A program made the position numbers and the translations under genes. This document shows, piece by piece, positions 1 through 7,169 of a DNA stretch of 64,000 nucleotides (position 1 is its first letter; every line of letters begins with the position of its first letter). Origin of the DNA: Pseudomonas nitroreducens NBRC 12694 (GTDB lineage: Bacteria > Pseudomonadota > Gammaproteobacteria > Pseudomonadales > Pseudomonadaceae); assembly GCF_002091755.1 (NCBI RefSeq), contig NZ_BDAI01000012.1, positions 62,001 to 126,000 of the forward strand, given 5' to 3'. The notes under the pieces were generated by a model. It was given only the letters and a program-made list of their open reading frames with translations, had not been told where the DNA came from and ran no database searches.

Positions 1-2
1 AG

Positions 3-1373
3 GACGCCAGCGGCCAGTGGCAGCGCGTCGAAGGCTCCAGCTACAACCGCCGCATCACTGGCAGCTCGCCGCTGGACCTGTCCGGCCCGCTGGCCGGCCA
101 CGACCTGCTGCGCACCGCCAGCGATCCGGAGGCGAAACAGGTGCTCGGCACCCTGAACAACTGCTCCATGGGCGTCACGCCGTGGGGCACCTACCTGGCG
201 TGCGAGGAAAACTGGCACCAGTACTTCGTCAACCGCGACAAGGCCGACTATGCCAAGCGCGTCTCGCACAAGCGCTATGGGCTGTCCAACGGCCAGTTCA
301 GCAACTACTACGCCTGGGAGGCGGTTGATCAGCGCTTCGACGCCACGCCCAAAGCCGACCAGCCCCACGGCGGCCATGTCAACGAACCGAACCGCTTCGG
401 CTGGGTAGTGGAGATCGATCCGTTCGACCCGACCTCGACGCCGAAGAAGCGCACCGCCGTGGGCCGCTTCTGCCGCGAGTGCTCGACCCTTTCGCTGGGC
501 GCCGACAACCGCATGGCCTTCTACTACGGCGACGACACCAAGGGCGAGTACATCTACAAGTTCGTCCCGGCGGGCCAGTATGAGCCGAACAACCGTGCGG
601 CAAACGTCGACCTGCTGGACGAAGGCACCCTCTACGTCGCGCGCTTCAACGCCGATGGCAGCGGCCAGTGGCTGCCGCTGGTGCATGGGCAGAATGGCCT
701 CACCGCCGAGAACGGTTTCGCCAGCCAGGCCGAGGTACTGGTCAACGCCCGTGCCGCCGCCGACCTGCTGGGCGCCACGCCGATGGATCGTCCCGAGTGG
801 GTCGCGGTGCAGCAGACCACCCGTGAGGTCTACGTCAGCCTCACCAACAACGATGCGCGCGGCACGAAGCAGGCGGTTGACGCGGCCAACCCGCGCAAGG
901 ACAACCTGCACGGGCAGATCCTGCGCTGGAACGAAGCCGGCGGTGACCCAACCGCCACCACCTTCGAGTGGGAAATCTTCCTGCTCGCTGGCGAGCACAA
1001 GGGCTTCACTGCGCCGGAGAACCTGATCGGCACCATCAACGGCGATATCTTTTCCTCGCCGGATGGACTGTATTTCGACACCACCGGCCGCCTGTGGATC
1101 GAGACCGACTACGACGATGCCGAGGCGCCGATGCAGGCGATGGGTTGCAACCAGCTGCTCTGCGCCGACCCGCACAGCCGCGAGGTGCGCCGCTTCCTGG
1201 TCGGCCCGCGTGGCTGCGAGCTGACGGGGATTACCCAGAGCCCTGATGGCAGGACGATGTGGGTGAACATTCAGCACCCGTCCCTCAGCTTCCCGGCCAG
1301 CGACGGCCAGAGCATTCCGCGTTCCACGACGATGGTGATCACCAAGGACGATGGGGGTGTGATCGGGACTTGA
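3..1373 (+). CDS. PhoX-family phosphatase (DUF839), 3' part only
   Basis: This is the C-terminal 456 residues of a PhoX-type protein; the reading frame is open from the window edge, so the start and any Tat signal lie outside. PhoX enzymes are periplasmic phosphomonoesterases that use calcium and iron. The family block TPWGTYLACEENW (near residue 59 of the visible part) and the C-terminal block with MWVNIQHPS and a final TMVITKDDGG are present. It ends 64 bases before the stop of the minus-strand Anr-like gene, so the two converge. The family assignment is by recognised motifs; the substrate cannot be read from the fragment. Confidence 0.8.
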   Translation, partial: DASGQWQRVEGSSYNRRITGSSPLDLSGPLAGHDLLRTASDPEAKQVLGTLNNCSMGVTPWGTYLACEENWHQYFVNRDKADYAKRVSHKRYGLSNGQFSNYYAWEAVDQRFDATPKADQPHGGHVNEPNRFGWVVEIDPFDPTSTPKKRTAVGRFCRECSTLSLGADNRMAFYYGDDTKGEYIYKFVPAGQYEPNNRAANVDLLDEGTLYVARFNADGSGQWLPLVHGQNGLTAENGFASQAEVLVNARAAADLLGATPMDRPEWVAVQQTTREVYVSLTNNDARGTKQAVDAANPRKDNLHGQILRWNEAGGDPTATTFEWEIFLLAGEHKGFTAPENLIGTINGDIFSSPDGLYFDTTGRLWIETDYDDAEAPMQAMGCNQLLCADPHSREVRRFLVGPRGCELTGITQSPDGRTMWVNIQHPSLSFPASDGQSIPRSTTMVITKDDGGVIGT

Positions 1374-1437
1374 TGGGCAGAGAGGCGAGGGGGAGGGGCT
1401 TTAGGGAAACTCGCCGCTCGGGCGGTCCGCTGGAACC

Positions 1438-2148
1438 TTAAAGCTCGACCTCCCCCCCGGCCAACGCGCACAACTCGGTGAAATCGACGATCTCCGTCTC
1501 CCGCCCGTCCACCCGTACCAGCCCGTGCTTCTGCAGGCGGGTAAAGCTGCGCGACACCGTTTCCACCGCCAGCCCCAGGTAGTCACCGATCTCGTTGCGC
1601 GACATGCTCAGGCGGAAGCGCGTGGCAGAGAAACCACGCTCGCGGAAATGCGCGGAGATGTTCAGCAGGAAAGCAGCGATGCGCGAGTCCGAGTTCAGCC
1701 GCGAGAGCAGCAGCTTCATCTGCTGATCCTCACGGATCTTGCGGCTCATCATCAGCATGATCTGGTGCGACAGGCCGGGAATCTGCAGCGACAGCTCCTC
1801 CAGCTGGTTGAACGGAATCTCGCTGCACAGCGTGCTTTCCAGTGCCTGCGCCGACACCGGATAGCTGCCTTCGCCCATGCCGGAGAAACCGAAGATCTCG
1901 GTGGCGAAATAGAACCCGGTGATCTTCTCCAGCCCCTGCTCGTTGGTGGTGAAGGTCTTGATCGAACCGGAACGCACCAGGAACACGCTGTGGAAGGGAT
2001 CGCCCTGGCGGAACACGAAGTCGCCCTTATGCAGCAGGTGCCCCGGCTTGATGATCGCCTCCAGCTCCTCGACCTTCTCGTCGCTAAGAGTGGGCGGCGC
2101 CAGCCGGCAGTTCTTGCAGTACGGTTGCGGTTTGATCATCTGATTCAT
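1438..2148 (-). CDS. Anr/FNR-type Crp-family regulator lacking one cluster cysteine
   Basis: This is a 236-residue Crp/FNR regulator close to Pseudomonas Anr. A cyclic-nucleotide-type beta barrel (about residues 30-115) is followed by a dimer helix and a helix-turn-helix (about 172-206) that keeps the ETVSR recognition sequence of FNR. FNR and Anr bind a 4Fe-4S cluster through four cysteines. Here Cys11, Cys14 and Cys108 align with three of them, but the third N-terminal ligand is Thr20 (CKNCRLAPPT, where Anr has CKDCSLAPLC). The start at 2148 is chosen because GGGG lies six bases upstream; an upstream in-frame ATG at 2160 is possible. It is divergent from the COG4705 gene. It may be a second Anr with altered oxygen or NO response, or one that is cluster-free. 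Confidence 0.85.
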   Translation of the reverse strand: MNQMIKPQPYCKNCRLAPPTLSDEKVEELEAIIKPGHLLHKGDFVFRQGDPFHSVFLVRSGSIKTFTTNEQGLEKITGFYFATEIFGFSGMGEGSYPVSAQALESTLCSEIPFNQLEELSLQIPGLSHQIMLMMSRKIREDQQMKLLLSRLNSDSRIAAFLLNISAHFRERGFSATRFRLSMSRNEIGDYLGLAVETVSRSFTRLQKHGLVRVDGRETEIVDFTELCALAGGEVEL

Positions 2149-2426
2149 CCATATCCCCATGCGCCGGCCAATCGCGCGCAATTCAGCGTTCCTCGGGCGT
2201 ATCGCCCCCTCATGGAACCATAGCAACTGACAGCCATCTGTCATCCGTCGGATCACTGGTCGGGAAGCAGGCCAATGGATTTTTCATACCCGCTTGACCC
2301 TTTCTTCACTGCGCCGACTTCAGTCTCCACGCCCATGCACCGGGGTCATTGGGGGAGACCACAGGAACTCCGGGGTGCCGTGACGCGACCCGCGCGTCGA
2401 TCCCGCTCATTTTCCGGAGATATGTC

Positions 2427-3185
2427 GTGAACAAACTGCCACAGATCACCCTGGCCTTCTGGGTGATGAAAATCTGCGCCACCACCCTGGGGGAAACCGC
2501 CGGCGACCTGTTGTCGATGACCCTGAACGTCGGCTATGCGATCAGCTCGCTGATCCTCATCAGCGTCTTCCTCGTCACCCTGGTCGGCCAGCTCGCCAGC
2601 AAGCGCTACGTGCCCTGGCTGTACTGGCTGGTGATCCTCTCCACCAGCACCGCCGGCACCACCATGTCCGACTTCATGGACCGCACCCTGGGCCTGGGCT
2701 ACGCCAGCGGCTCGGCGATCCTGGTCAGCATCCTGGTGGCGATCTTCGCGGCCTGGCGCTTCAGCGGTACCTCGCTGTCGGTGGACAACATCCGCAGCTT
2801 CAAGGGCGAGATGTTCTACTGGGTTGCCATCCTCTTCTCCAACACCCTGGGCACCGCGCTGGGCGACTTCCTCGCCGACGACTCCGGCCTGGGCTTCGCC
2901 GGCGGCGCGCTGCTGATCGGCAGCCTGATCGCCGTGGTCGTGCTGCTGCATTACTTCACCAAGCTTTCCTCGGTGCTGCTGTTCTGGGTGGCCTTCGTGC
3001 TGACCCGGCCGTTCGGTGCGACCCTGGGCGACGTGCTGACCAAGTCCCACGAGAAGGGTGGGCTGGACTTCGGCACCATCGGCTCCTCGGCCATCCTCGC
3101 CGGTATCCTGGTGGCGCTGGTGGTCATGGTCAGCATGCGGCAGAAGCGCGAAGGGCAGGACAGCGCAGCAGTGCTGTCTTCCTGA
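2427..3185 (+). CDS. four-repeat integral membrane protein (COG4705-like)
   Basis: This is a 252-residue hydrophobic protein starting at GTG 2427, with CCGGAGA seven bases upstream; no better start is present. It is built from four repeats, each a pair of membrane segments carrying a TLG/TxxxxD signature: ATTLGETAGD, AGTTMSDFMD, LGTALGDFLAD and FGATLGDVLT. The acidic residue of each repeat sits at a comparable place in the membrane, which suggests a pore or transport path with four-fold pseudo-symmetry. I recognise it as the uncharacterised COG4705 type. Nothing in the sequence states the substrate. A hairpin at 3199-3227 follows the stop and probably ends the transcript. Its divergent neighbour is the Anr-like regulator, which could control it. 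Confidence 0.75.
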   Translation: MNKLPQITLAFWVMKICATTLGETAGDLLSMTLNVGYAISSLILISVFLVTLVGQLASKRYVPWLYWLVILSTSTAGTTMSDFMDRTLGLGYASGSAILVSILVAIFAAWRFSGTSLSVDNIRSFKGEMFYWVAILFSNTLGTALGDFLADDSGLGFAGGALLIGSLIAVVVLLHYFTKLSSVLLFWVAFVLTRPFGATLGDVLTKSHEKGGLDFGTIGSSAILAGILVALVVMVSMRQKREGQDSAAVLSS

Positions 3186-3198
3186 CGAGTTGAAGCGG

Positions 3199-3227
3199 AG
3201 TCCGCCGGACGAAAAGACCGGCGGACT
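3199..3227 (+). terminator. hairpin after the COG4705 gene
   Basis: AGTCCGCCGG and CCGGCGGACT form a perfect 10-bp stem with an eight- to nine-base A-rich loop, 14 bases after the stop codon. No long T-run follows, so it may be a weak or factor-assisted terminator. Confidence 0.55.
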
Positions 3228-3233
3228 AGCCTT

Positions 3234-3283
3234 GTGAAATTTGTTCTGTTATTTTTCATGAAAAATAAACAGAACAATTTCAC
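3234..3283. promoter_or_regulatory. 50-bp near-perfect palindrome, candidate operator
   Basis: The core ATTTTTCATGAAAAAT (3251-3266) is a perfect palindrome. It is flanked by TTGTTCTGTT on the left and AAACAGAACAA on the right, then GTGAAAT and ATTTCAC; the arms differ only by single-base offsets. It ends ten bases before the oxidoreductase start and is strikingly AT-rich against its surroundings. The neighbouring XRE-cupin regulator is the obvious candidate ligand. This is inference from position and symmetry. Confidence 0.65.
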
Positions 3284-3292
3284 GAGGTCGCG

Positions 3293-4582
3293 ATGTTCCT
3301 GCGCTCCGCCGAGCCGGTCGGCACCTACTACGCCGGTACCAACCCTGAGCTGATCCAGCCGCGCGATGTGCTGCGCGAGCCGCTGGAATGCGAAGTCCTG
3401 GTGATCGGTGCCGGGTTCAGTGGCCTGCACACGGCGCTGCAACTGGTGGAAGGCGGCTGTCAGGTCTGCATGATCGAAGCCAGCCGCATTGCCTGGGCTG
3501 CCTCCGGACGCAACGGCGGGCAAGCATTGCCGGGCTGGTCCAGCGACCTCGGTCCCATCGAGGACGACCTCGGCCATGAAGGCGCGCTGCGCCTGTGGCA
3601 GGGCATGTTGTGGGCCGCCCACGAACTGCGCGACCTGCCGCAACGCCACGGCTTCGACTGCGATTACCGCATCGGCCACCTGTGGACCGCCGTGCTGCAA
3701 CGCCGCGTTGGCTCGCTCTACGACTGGCAGGCCGAAGCCAATCGTCGCTGGGGCTACGAAGGCCTGCAATTCATCCCCCGTGAAGACCTGCCGCAGTGGA
3801 TCGCCAGCGACCGCTACCAGGCCGGCCTGTACGATCCTAACTCTGCGCACCTGAATCCGCTCAAGCTGGCCTACGGCCTTGCCGGGGCCATCGAGCGTGC
3901 TGGCGGCCGCATCTTCGAGCAGACCCGCGCGCTGAGCTTCCGCGAGAGCGGCAACGGCTACGAGGTGACAACCGAGCATGGCAGCGTGCGCTGCGCCTCC
4001 CTGGTGCTGGCCTGCAACGCCTATATCGACGGGCTGGACCGCGACGTCTCCGAGCGCATCCTGCCGGTGGGCACCTACCAGGTCGCCACCGCGCCGCTGG
4101 GCGAGGAGCTGGCTCGTTCACTGCTGCCGAGGAACTGCTGCGTCACCGACAACCAGTTCGTTCTCGACTACTTCCGCCTGACCCCCGATCATCGCCTGCT
4201 GTTCGGCGGCGGCTGCACCTACCTGGGCGGCATGCCTTCGGACATCCGCGCCGCTACGCGCCCCTATGTCGAGCGGGTATTCCCGCAGCTCAAGGGCGTG
4301 GAACTGGAGTACGCCTGGGGCGGGCACATCGACTGCAGCATGCGGCGCACCCCGGACATCGGCCGGCGTGGCGATCTCTACTGGCTGCAGGGCTATTCCG
4401 GCCACGGCGTACTGCCCAGCCTGGCCGCTGCCCATGCAGTGAGCGAGGCGATGCAGGGGCGCAGTGACGAGCTTGACCTCTATCAACGCATCCGCAATCC
4501 CGGGTTCCCCGGCGGCCAGCGCTTCGCCGCGCCACTGGAAGCCGTCGGCAAGGCCTGGTATCGATTGCGGGACTTTGTCTAA
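3293..4582 (+). CDS. FAD-dependent amine/amino-acid oxidoreductase (DAO family, PuuB-like)
   Basis: This is a 429-residue flavoprotein of the DadA/PuuB type. An N-terminal Rossmann dinucleotide fold has VLVIGAGFSGLHTAL at about residues 35-49 with the GxGxxG pattern, followed by RNGGQ, typical of gamma-glutamylputrescine oxidases and sarcosine-oxidase relatives. The C-terminal YWLQGYSGHGVLPS closes the FAD site. It probably oxidises an amine or gamma-glutamylated amine, delivering an aldehyde, ammonia and hydrogen peroxide in the cytoplasm. The start ATG at 3293 has GAGG eight bases upstream, directly behind the 50-bp palindrome. It is followed after 13 bases by the XRE-cupin regulator and then a glutamine-synthetase-like gene, matching the Puu/Pau gamma-glutamylation logic. 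The exact substrate is unknown. Confidence 0.8.
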   Translation: MFLRSAEPVGTYYAGTNPELIQPRDVLREPLECEVLVIGAGFSGLHTALQLVEGGCQVCMIEASRIAWAASGRNGGQALPGWSSDLGPIEDDLGHEGALRLWQGMLWAAHELRDLPQRHGFDCDYRIGHLWTAVLQRRVGSLYDWQAEANRRWGYEGLQFIPREDLPQWIASDRYQAGLYDPNSAHLNPLKLAYGLAGAIERAGGRIFEQTRALSFRESGNGYEVTTEHGSVRCASLVLACNAYIDGLDRDVSERILPVGTYQVATAPLGEELARSLLPRNCCVTDNQFVLDYFRLTPDHRLLFGGGCTYLGGMPSDIRAATRPYVERVFPQLKGVELEYAWGGHIDCSMRRTPDIGRRGDLYWLQGYSGHGVLPSLAAAHAVSEAMQGRSDELDLYQRIRNPGFPGGQRFAAPLEAVGKAWYRLRDFV

Positions 4583-4595
4583 TTCGGAACCTGCC

Positions 4596-5147
4596 ATGAC
4601 CCAGACGGCCACCAACGAACACCTTGCCACGCTGATCCGCGACCTGCGCAAGCACAAGAACCTCACCCTGGGTGAGCTGGCCGAACAGATCGGCCGCTCG
4701 GTGGGTTTCCTGTCCCAGGTCGAGCGCGGCCTGTCGCAACCCACCGTGGCCGACCTCACCGCCATCAGCGAAGCCCTGGGCGTACCGACTACCTACTTCT
4801 ACGCCGGCGACACCCGCCGCGAGCGCGACTGGGTCACCCGGCCGAACGATCGCCGCACCCTGTACTACGCCGGCGGCGTCACCGACATCCTCGCCTCGCC
4901 GAACATGTCCGGCGGCTTCTCCATGCTCGACAGCATCCTCGCCCCCGGCGCCACCAGCGGCGAAGGCCACCTGGACGACAGCTCGGAGCAGGGCGGCTTC
5001 GTCCTCGAAGGCGAGCTGACCATCTGGTACGAGGACGACACCGTCACCCTCTATCCCAACGACAGTTTCCAGCTGCCGCCGCACAGCCAGTTCCGCTATG
5101 GCAACCTCACCGATAAACCTACAAGGGTGCTGTGGATCTTCACGTGA
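4596..5147 (+). CDS. XRE-cupin transcriptional regulator (PuuR-like)
   Basis: This is a 183-residue regulator with an N-terminal XRE helix-turn-helix (about residues 10-65, containing SVGFLSQVERGLSQPT) and a C-terminal cupin ligand domain (about 105-180; GEGHLDDSSEQGGFVLEGE). The two-domain plan is that of PuuR/PauR-type repressors of polyamine or amino-acid catabolism. It follows the oxidoreductase with a 13-base gap and is probably co-transcribed with it, so it would regulate its own operon. The 50-bp palindrome upstream of the oxidoreductase is the likely target. The start ATG 4596 follows AATTCGGAACCTGCC and has only a weak ribosome-binding site, consistent with translational coupling. 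Confidence 0.85.
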   Translation: MTQTATNEHLATLIRDLRKHKNLTLGELAEQIGRSVGFLSQVERGLSQPTVADLTAISEALGVPTTYFYAGDTRRERDWVTRPNDRRTLYYAGGVTDILASPNMSGGFSMLDSILAPGATSGEGHLDDSSEQGGFVLEGELTIWYEDDTVTLYPNDSFQLPPHSQFRYGNLTDKPTRVLWIFT

Positions 5148-5161
5148 ATTTCGACCGGTAC

Positions 5162-5268
5162 CTGCTGCGCTCGCCCAGGCGGCGTTGGAAGTCGGCTCGG
5201 ATTGCTCATTTAGCGGCCTAAACTCCGCATCCGAGCCGACTTCCGCCTTGCCTGGCCTTCGCTCGCGA
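5162..5268 (+). repeat. structured intergenic element, copy A
   Basis: A perfect 16-bp stem (GGAAGTCGGCTCGGAT at 5187-5202 with its complement at 5229-5244) encloses the loop TGCTCATTTAGCGGCCTAAA plus CTCCGC, which itself forms a TTTAG/CTAAA inner stem. Blocks CTGCTGCGC, GCGTTG, CGCCTTG and GCTCGCGA flank it. A second copy at 52237-52345 has the same loop and flanks at the same spacing but different, still complementary stems. It lies 55 bases before the glutamine-synthetase-like start. Confidence 0.75.
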
Positions 5269-5323
5269 CGGTCACACCTCGAAATTGATCTTGGCACCCG
5301 AGAACAAAAAGGCCCTGAGAAAA

Positions 5324-6673
5324 ATGAACCGCCCGATGCATCCCGACCTGCTCAGCGAAGTCCGCGCCTTCCGCCAGCAATACCCGGACATCCGCTACGT
5401 CGACCTGATCTGCCTGGACATTCCCGGCCACTTCTACGGCAAGCGCTACCCAGTGGACATGCTCGAGAAAGTCGCCGCCGGCAGCCCGCTGAAACTGCCG
5501 CAGAACTGCGTGCTGCTCGGCGTACAGGGCGGCCTGCACCCCATCGGCGACTACTGCTTCAACGACGGCGACCCGGACGCGCCGCGCCGCCTGATCCCCG
5601 GTTCGCTCAAGCCGGTGCGCTGGGAGAACCAGCCGCTGGGGCAGATGCTGATCAGTTCCGACGGCACCGAGGCGCCCATCGAATTCGAACCGCGCGAAGT
5701 GCTCGCCCGCGTCATGCAGCGCCTGGAGTCCAAGGGCATCCGCCCGGTGGTGGCCTTCGAGCTGGAGTTCTACCTGTTCGACAAGAAGCTCGACAACGGC
5801 CTGCCGCAATACCCACGCGACCCGCTGTGCGACGACGAGGACGACCAGCCGAACATGCACATCGAACGCCTGTCGCGCTTCTCCGATGTGCTCCACGAGA
5901 TCGTCGAAGCCTCCCGCGAGCAGGGCGTGGACGCCAACGTGATCACCGCCGAGATCGGCCCCGGCCAGTTCGAGATCAACTTCGCCCACTGCGACGACGG
6001 CCTGCACGCCGCCGACCAGGCCGCGCTGTTCACCCGCGCCACCCGAGGCGTGGCGCTCAAGCACGGCTACCGCGCCAGCTTCATGAGCAAGCCCTACCTG
6101 CACGCGCCGGGCAGCGGCATGCACGTGCACGTCAGCCTGTACGACCGCGACGGCAACAACCTGCTCGACCGCGACAACCAGCAGGCCCTGCGCCACGCCG
6201 TGGCCGGCTGCCTGGAGTTGCTGCCGCACTGCATGCCCATCTTCGCCGCCAACCACAACGCCTACCGCCGCTATGGCTCCCGCGTGAACGCCGCGAGCAA
6301 GGCCAGCTGGGGCTTCGAGGATCGCGATGCGTGCATCCGTATCCCCGAATCCGATGGCAGGAACCTGCGCATCGAACACCGTCTGGCCGGCGCCGACGCC
6401 AACCCTTACCTGGTGCTCGCGGCGATCCTCACCGGCATGGAGCACGGCCTGGAAGCCCGCCAGGAACCCATCCCGCCGCTCAACGAAGACCGCTCCAGCG
6501 GCATCGACTTCCCCCGCGACATGCTCGGCGCCGTCGCCGAGATGGAAGACCATCCCGTGGTGAAGGATGGCCTGGGCAGCGAGTTCGTCTTCGTCTACTG
6601 CGAGAACAAGCGCCACGACCACCTGGACTTCATGAACGAAGTCAGCGCGCGGGAGTACCGCTGGTTCCTGTAA
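5324..6673 (+). CDS. glutamine-synthetase-family ligase (gamma-glutamyl amine ligase type)
   Basis: This 449-residue protein has the GS fold. The N-terminal beta-grasp domain (about 10-110) precedes the catalytic domain, with the acidic ELEFYLFD strand, the AEIGPGQFEINF metal and glutamate site, GSGMHVHVSLYD, NAYRRYG and IEHRLAGADANPYL near the C-terminus. GS-like proteins of this size beside an amine oxidase and an XRE-cupin regulator usually ligate glutamate to an amine (PuuA/PauA) rather than to ammonia. ATG 5324 was chosen because GAGA precedes it closely and the family begins about here; in-frame TTG 5285 and ATG 5336 are alternatives. The structured repeat upstream would lie in its 5' leader. 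The amine cannot be deduced. Confidence 0.8.
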   Translation: MNRPMHPDLLSEVRAFRQQYPDIRYVDLICLDIPGHFYGKRYPVDMLEKVAAGSPLKLPQNCVLLGVQGGLHPIGDYCFNDGDPDAPRRLIPGSLKPVRWENQPLGQMLISSDGTEAPIEFEPREVLARVMQRLESKGIRPVVAFELEFYLFDKKLDNGLPQYPRDPLCDDEDDQPNMHIERLSRFSDVLHEIVEASREQGVDANVITAEIGPGQFEINFAHCDDGLHAADQAALFTRATRGVALKHGYRASFMSKPYLHAPGSGMHVHVSLYDRDGNNLLDRDNQQALRHAVAGCLELLPHCMPIFAANHNAYRRYGSRVNAASKASWGFEDRDACIRIPESDGRNLRIEHRLAGADANPYLVLAAILTGMEHGLEARQEPIPPLNEDRSSGIDFPRDMLGAVAEMEDHPVVKDGLGSEFVFVYCENKRHDHLDFMNEVSAREYRWFL

Positions 6674-6687
6674 CCCCGGATGAACCC

Positions 6688-6734
6688 TGTAGGAGCGCCC
6701 CATGGACGCGATCGCGGGCATGGCCCGCTCCTAC
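6688..6734. repeat. REP-like inverted repeat
   Basis: TGTAGGAGCG and CGCTCCTAC form inverted arms around a GC-rich centre (ATCGCGGGCATGGCC). The TGTAGGAGCG type is the common Pseudomonas extragenic palindrome and appears again at 24219-24243. Confidence 0.6.
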
Positions 6735-6758
6735 GCGAAAGTTCTGCGCTCGGGTCGG

Positions 6759-6873
6759 CCCTCACCCTAACCCTCTCCCAGGGGGAGAGGGGACAGTTCG
6801 GTGCAGGATGAAGCCATGGTGTCAGCCGGCACAATCTGCTCCCTCTCCCTCTGGGAGAGGGCAGGGGTGAGGG
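6759..6873. repeat. 115-bp inverted-repeat element (small MITE-like)
   Basis: The ends are inverted: CCCTCACCCTAACCCTCTCC on the left and GGGAGAGGGCAGGGGTGAGG on the right. Each end is itself a short hairpin (CTCTCCCAGGGGGAGAG and CCCTCTGGGAGAGGG). The middle 50 bases hold no gene. The gap 6674-7010 contains only this element, the REP at 6688 and a further CTCCTACAG half-site near 6911. Confidence 0.6.
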
Positions 6874-7010
6874 GAATTCCGTGGCACAGAGTGACCGATG
6901 AAGACAGTTGCTCCTACAGGTCAGCATCATAGCCAGCCAGATTCTCTGAACCCGCTTCGCTTTCCTGCGGTCAACTTCATGCACAAGGCAATCTCACAAG
7001 GAGCCACCGC

Positions 7011-7169
7011 ATGGACCTCATCCGCATTCTGATCGCCATCCTTCTGCCGCCGCTGGGTGTGTTCCTCCAGGTCGGTTTCGGTGGCGCGTTCTGGCTCAAT
7101 ATCCTGCTGACGCTGCTCGGCTACATCCCCGGTATCGTCCACGCCGTGTACATCATCGCCAAGCGCTAA
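7011..7169 (+). CDS. YqaE/Pmp3-family small membrane protein
   Basis: This is a 52-residue proteolipid-like protein with two hydrophobic segments (about residues 4-22 and 28-48) and the Pmp3 signature ILLPPLGVFLQVG and LLGYIPGIVHAVYII. Pmp3 proteins sit in the cytoplasmic membrane and are linked to salt and envelope stress. CAAGGAG lies eight bases before the ATG. It is a stand-alone gene behind the repeat cluster. Its stop codon overlaps the stop of the converging aer gene by four bases, leaving no room for a terminator between the two. Confidence 0.85.
   Translation: MDLIRILIAILLPPLGVFLQVGFGGAFWLNILLTLLGYIPGIVHAVYIIAKR

Noticed and set aside
2149..2426. Possible Anr box (TTGAC near 2293) between the Anr-like regulator and the COG4705 gene
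   Set aside because: Only one half-site resembles TTGAT-N4-ATCAA; the other half does not match.
3199..3227. Part of the 50-bp operator palindrome
   Set aside because: It is an independent hairpin (AGTCCGCCGG/CCGGCGGACT) right after the COG4705 stop and shares no sequence with the AT-rich palindrome.
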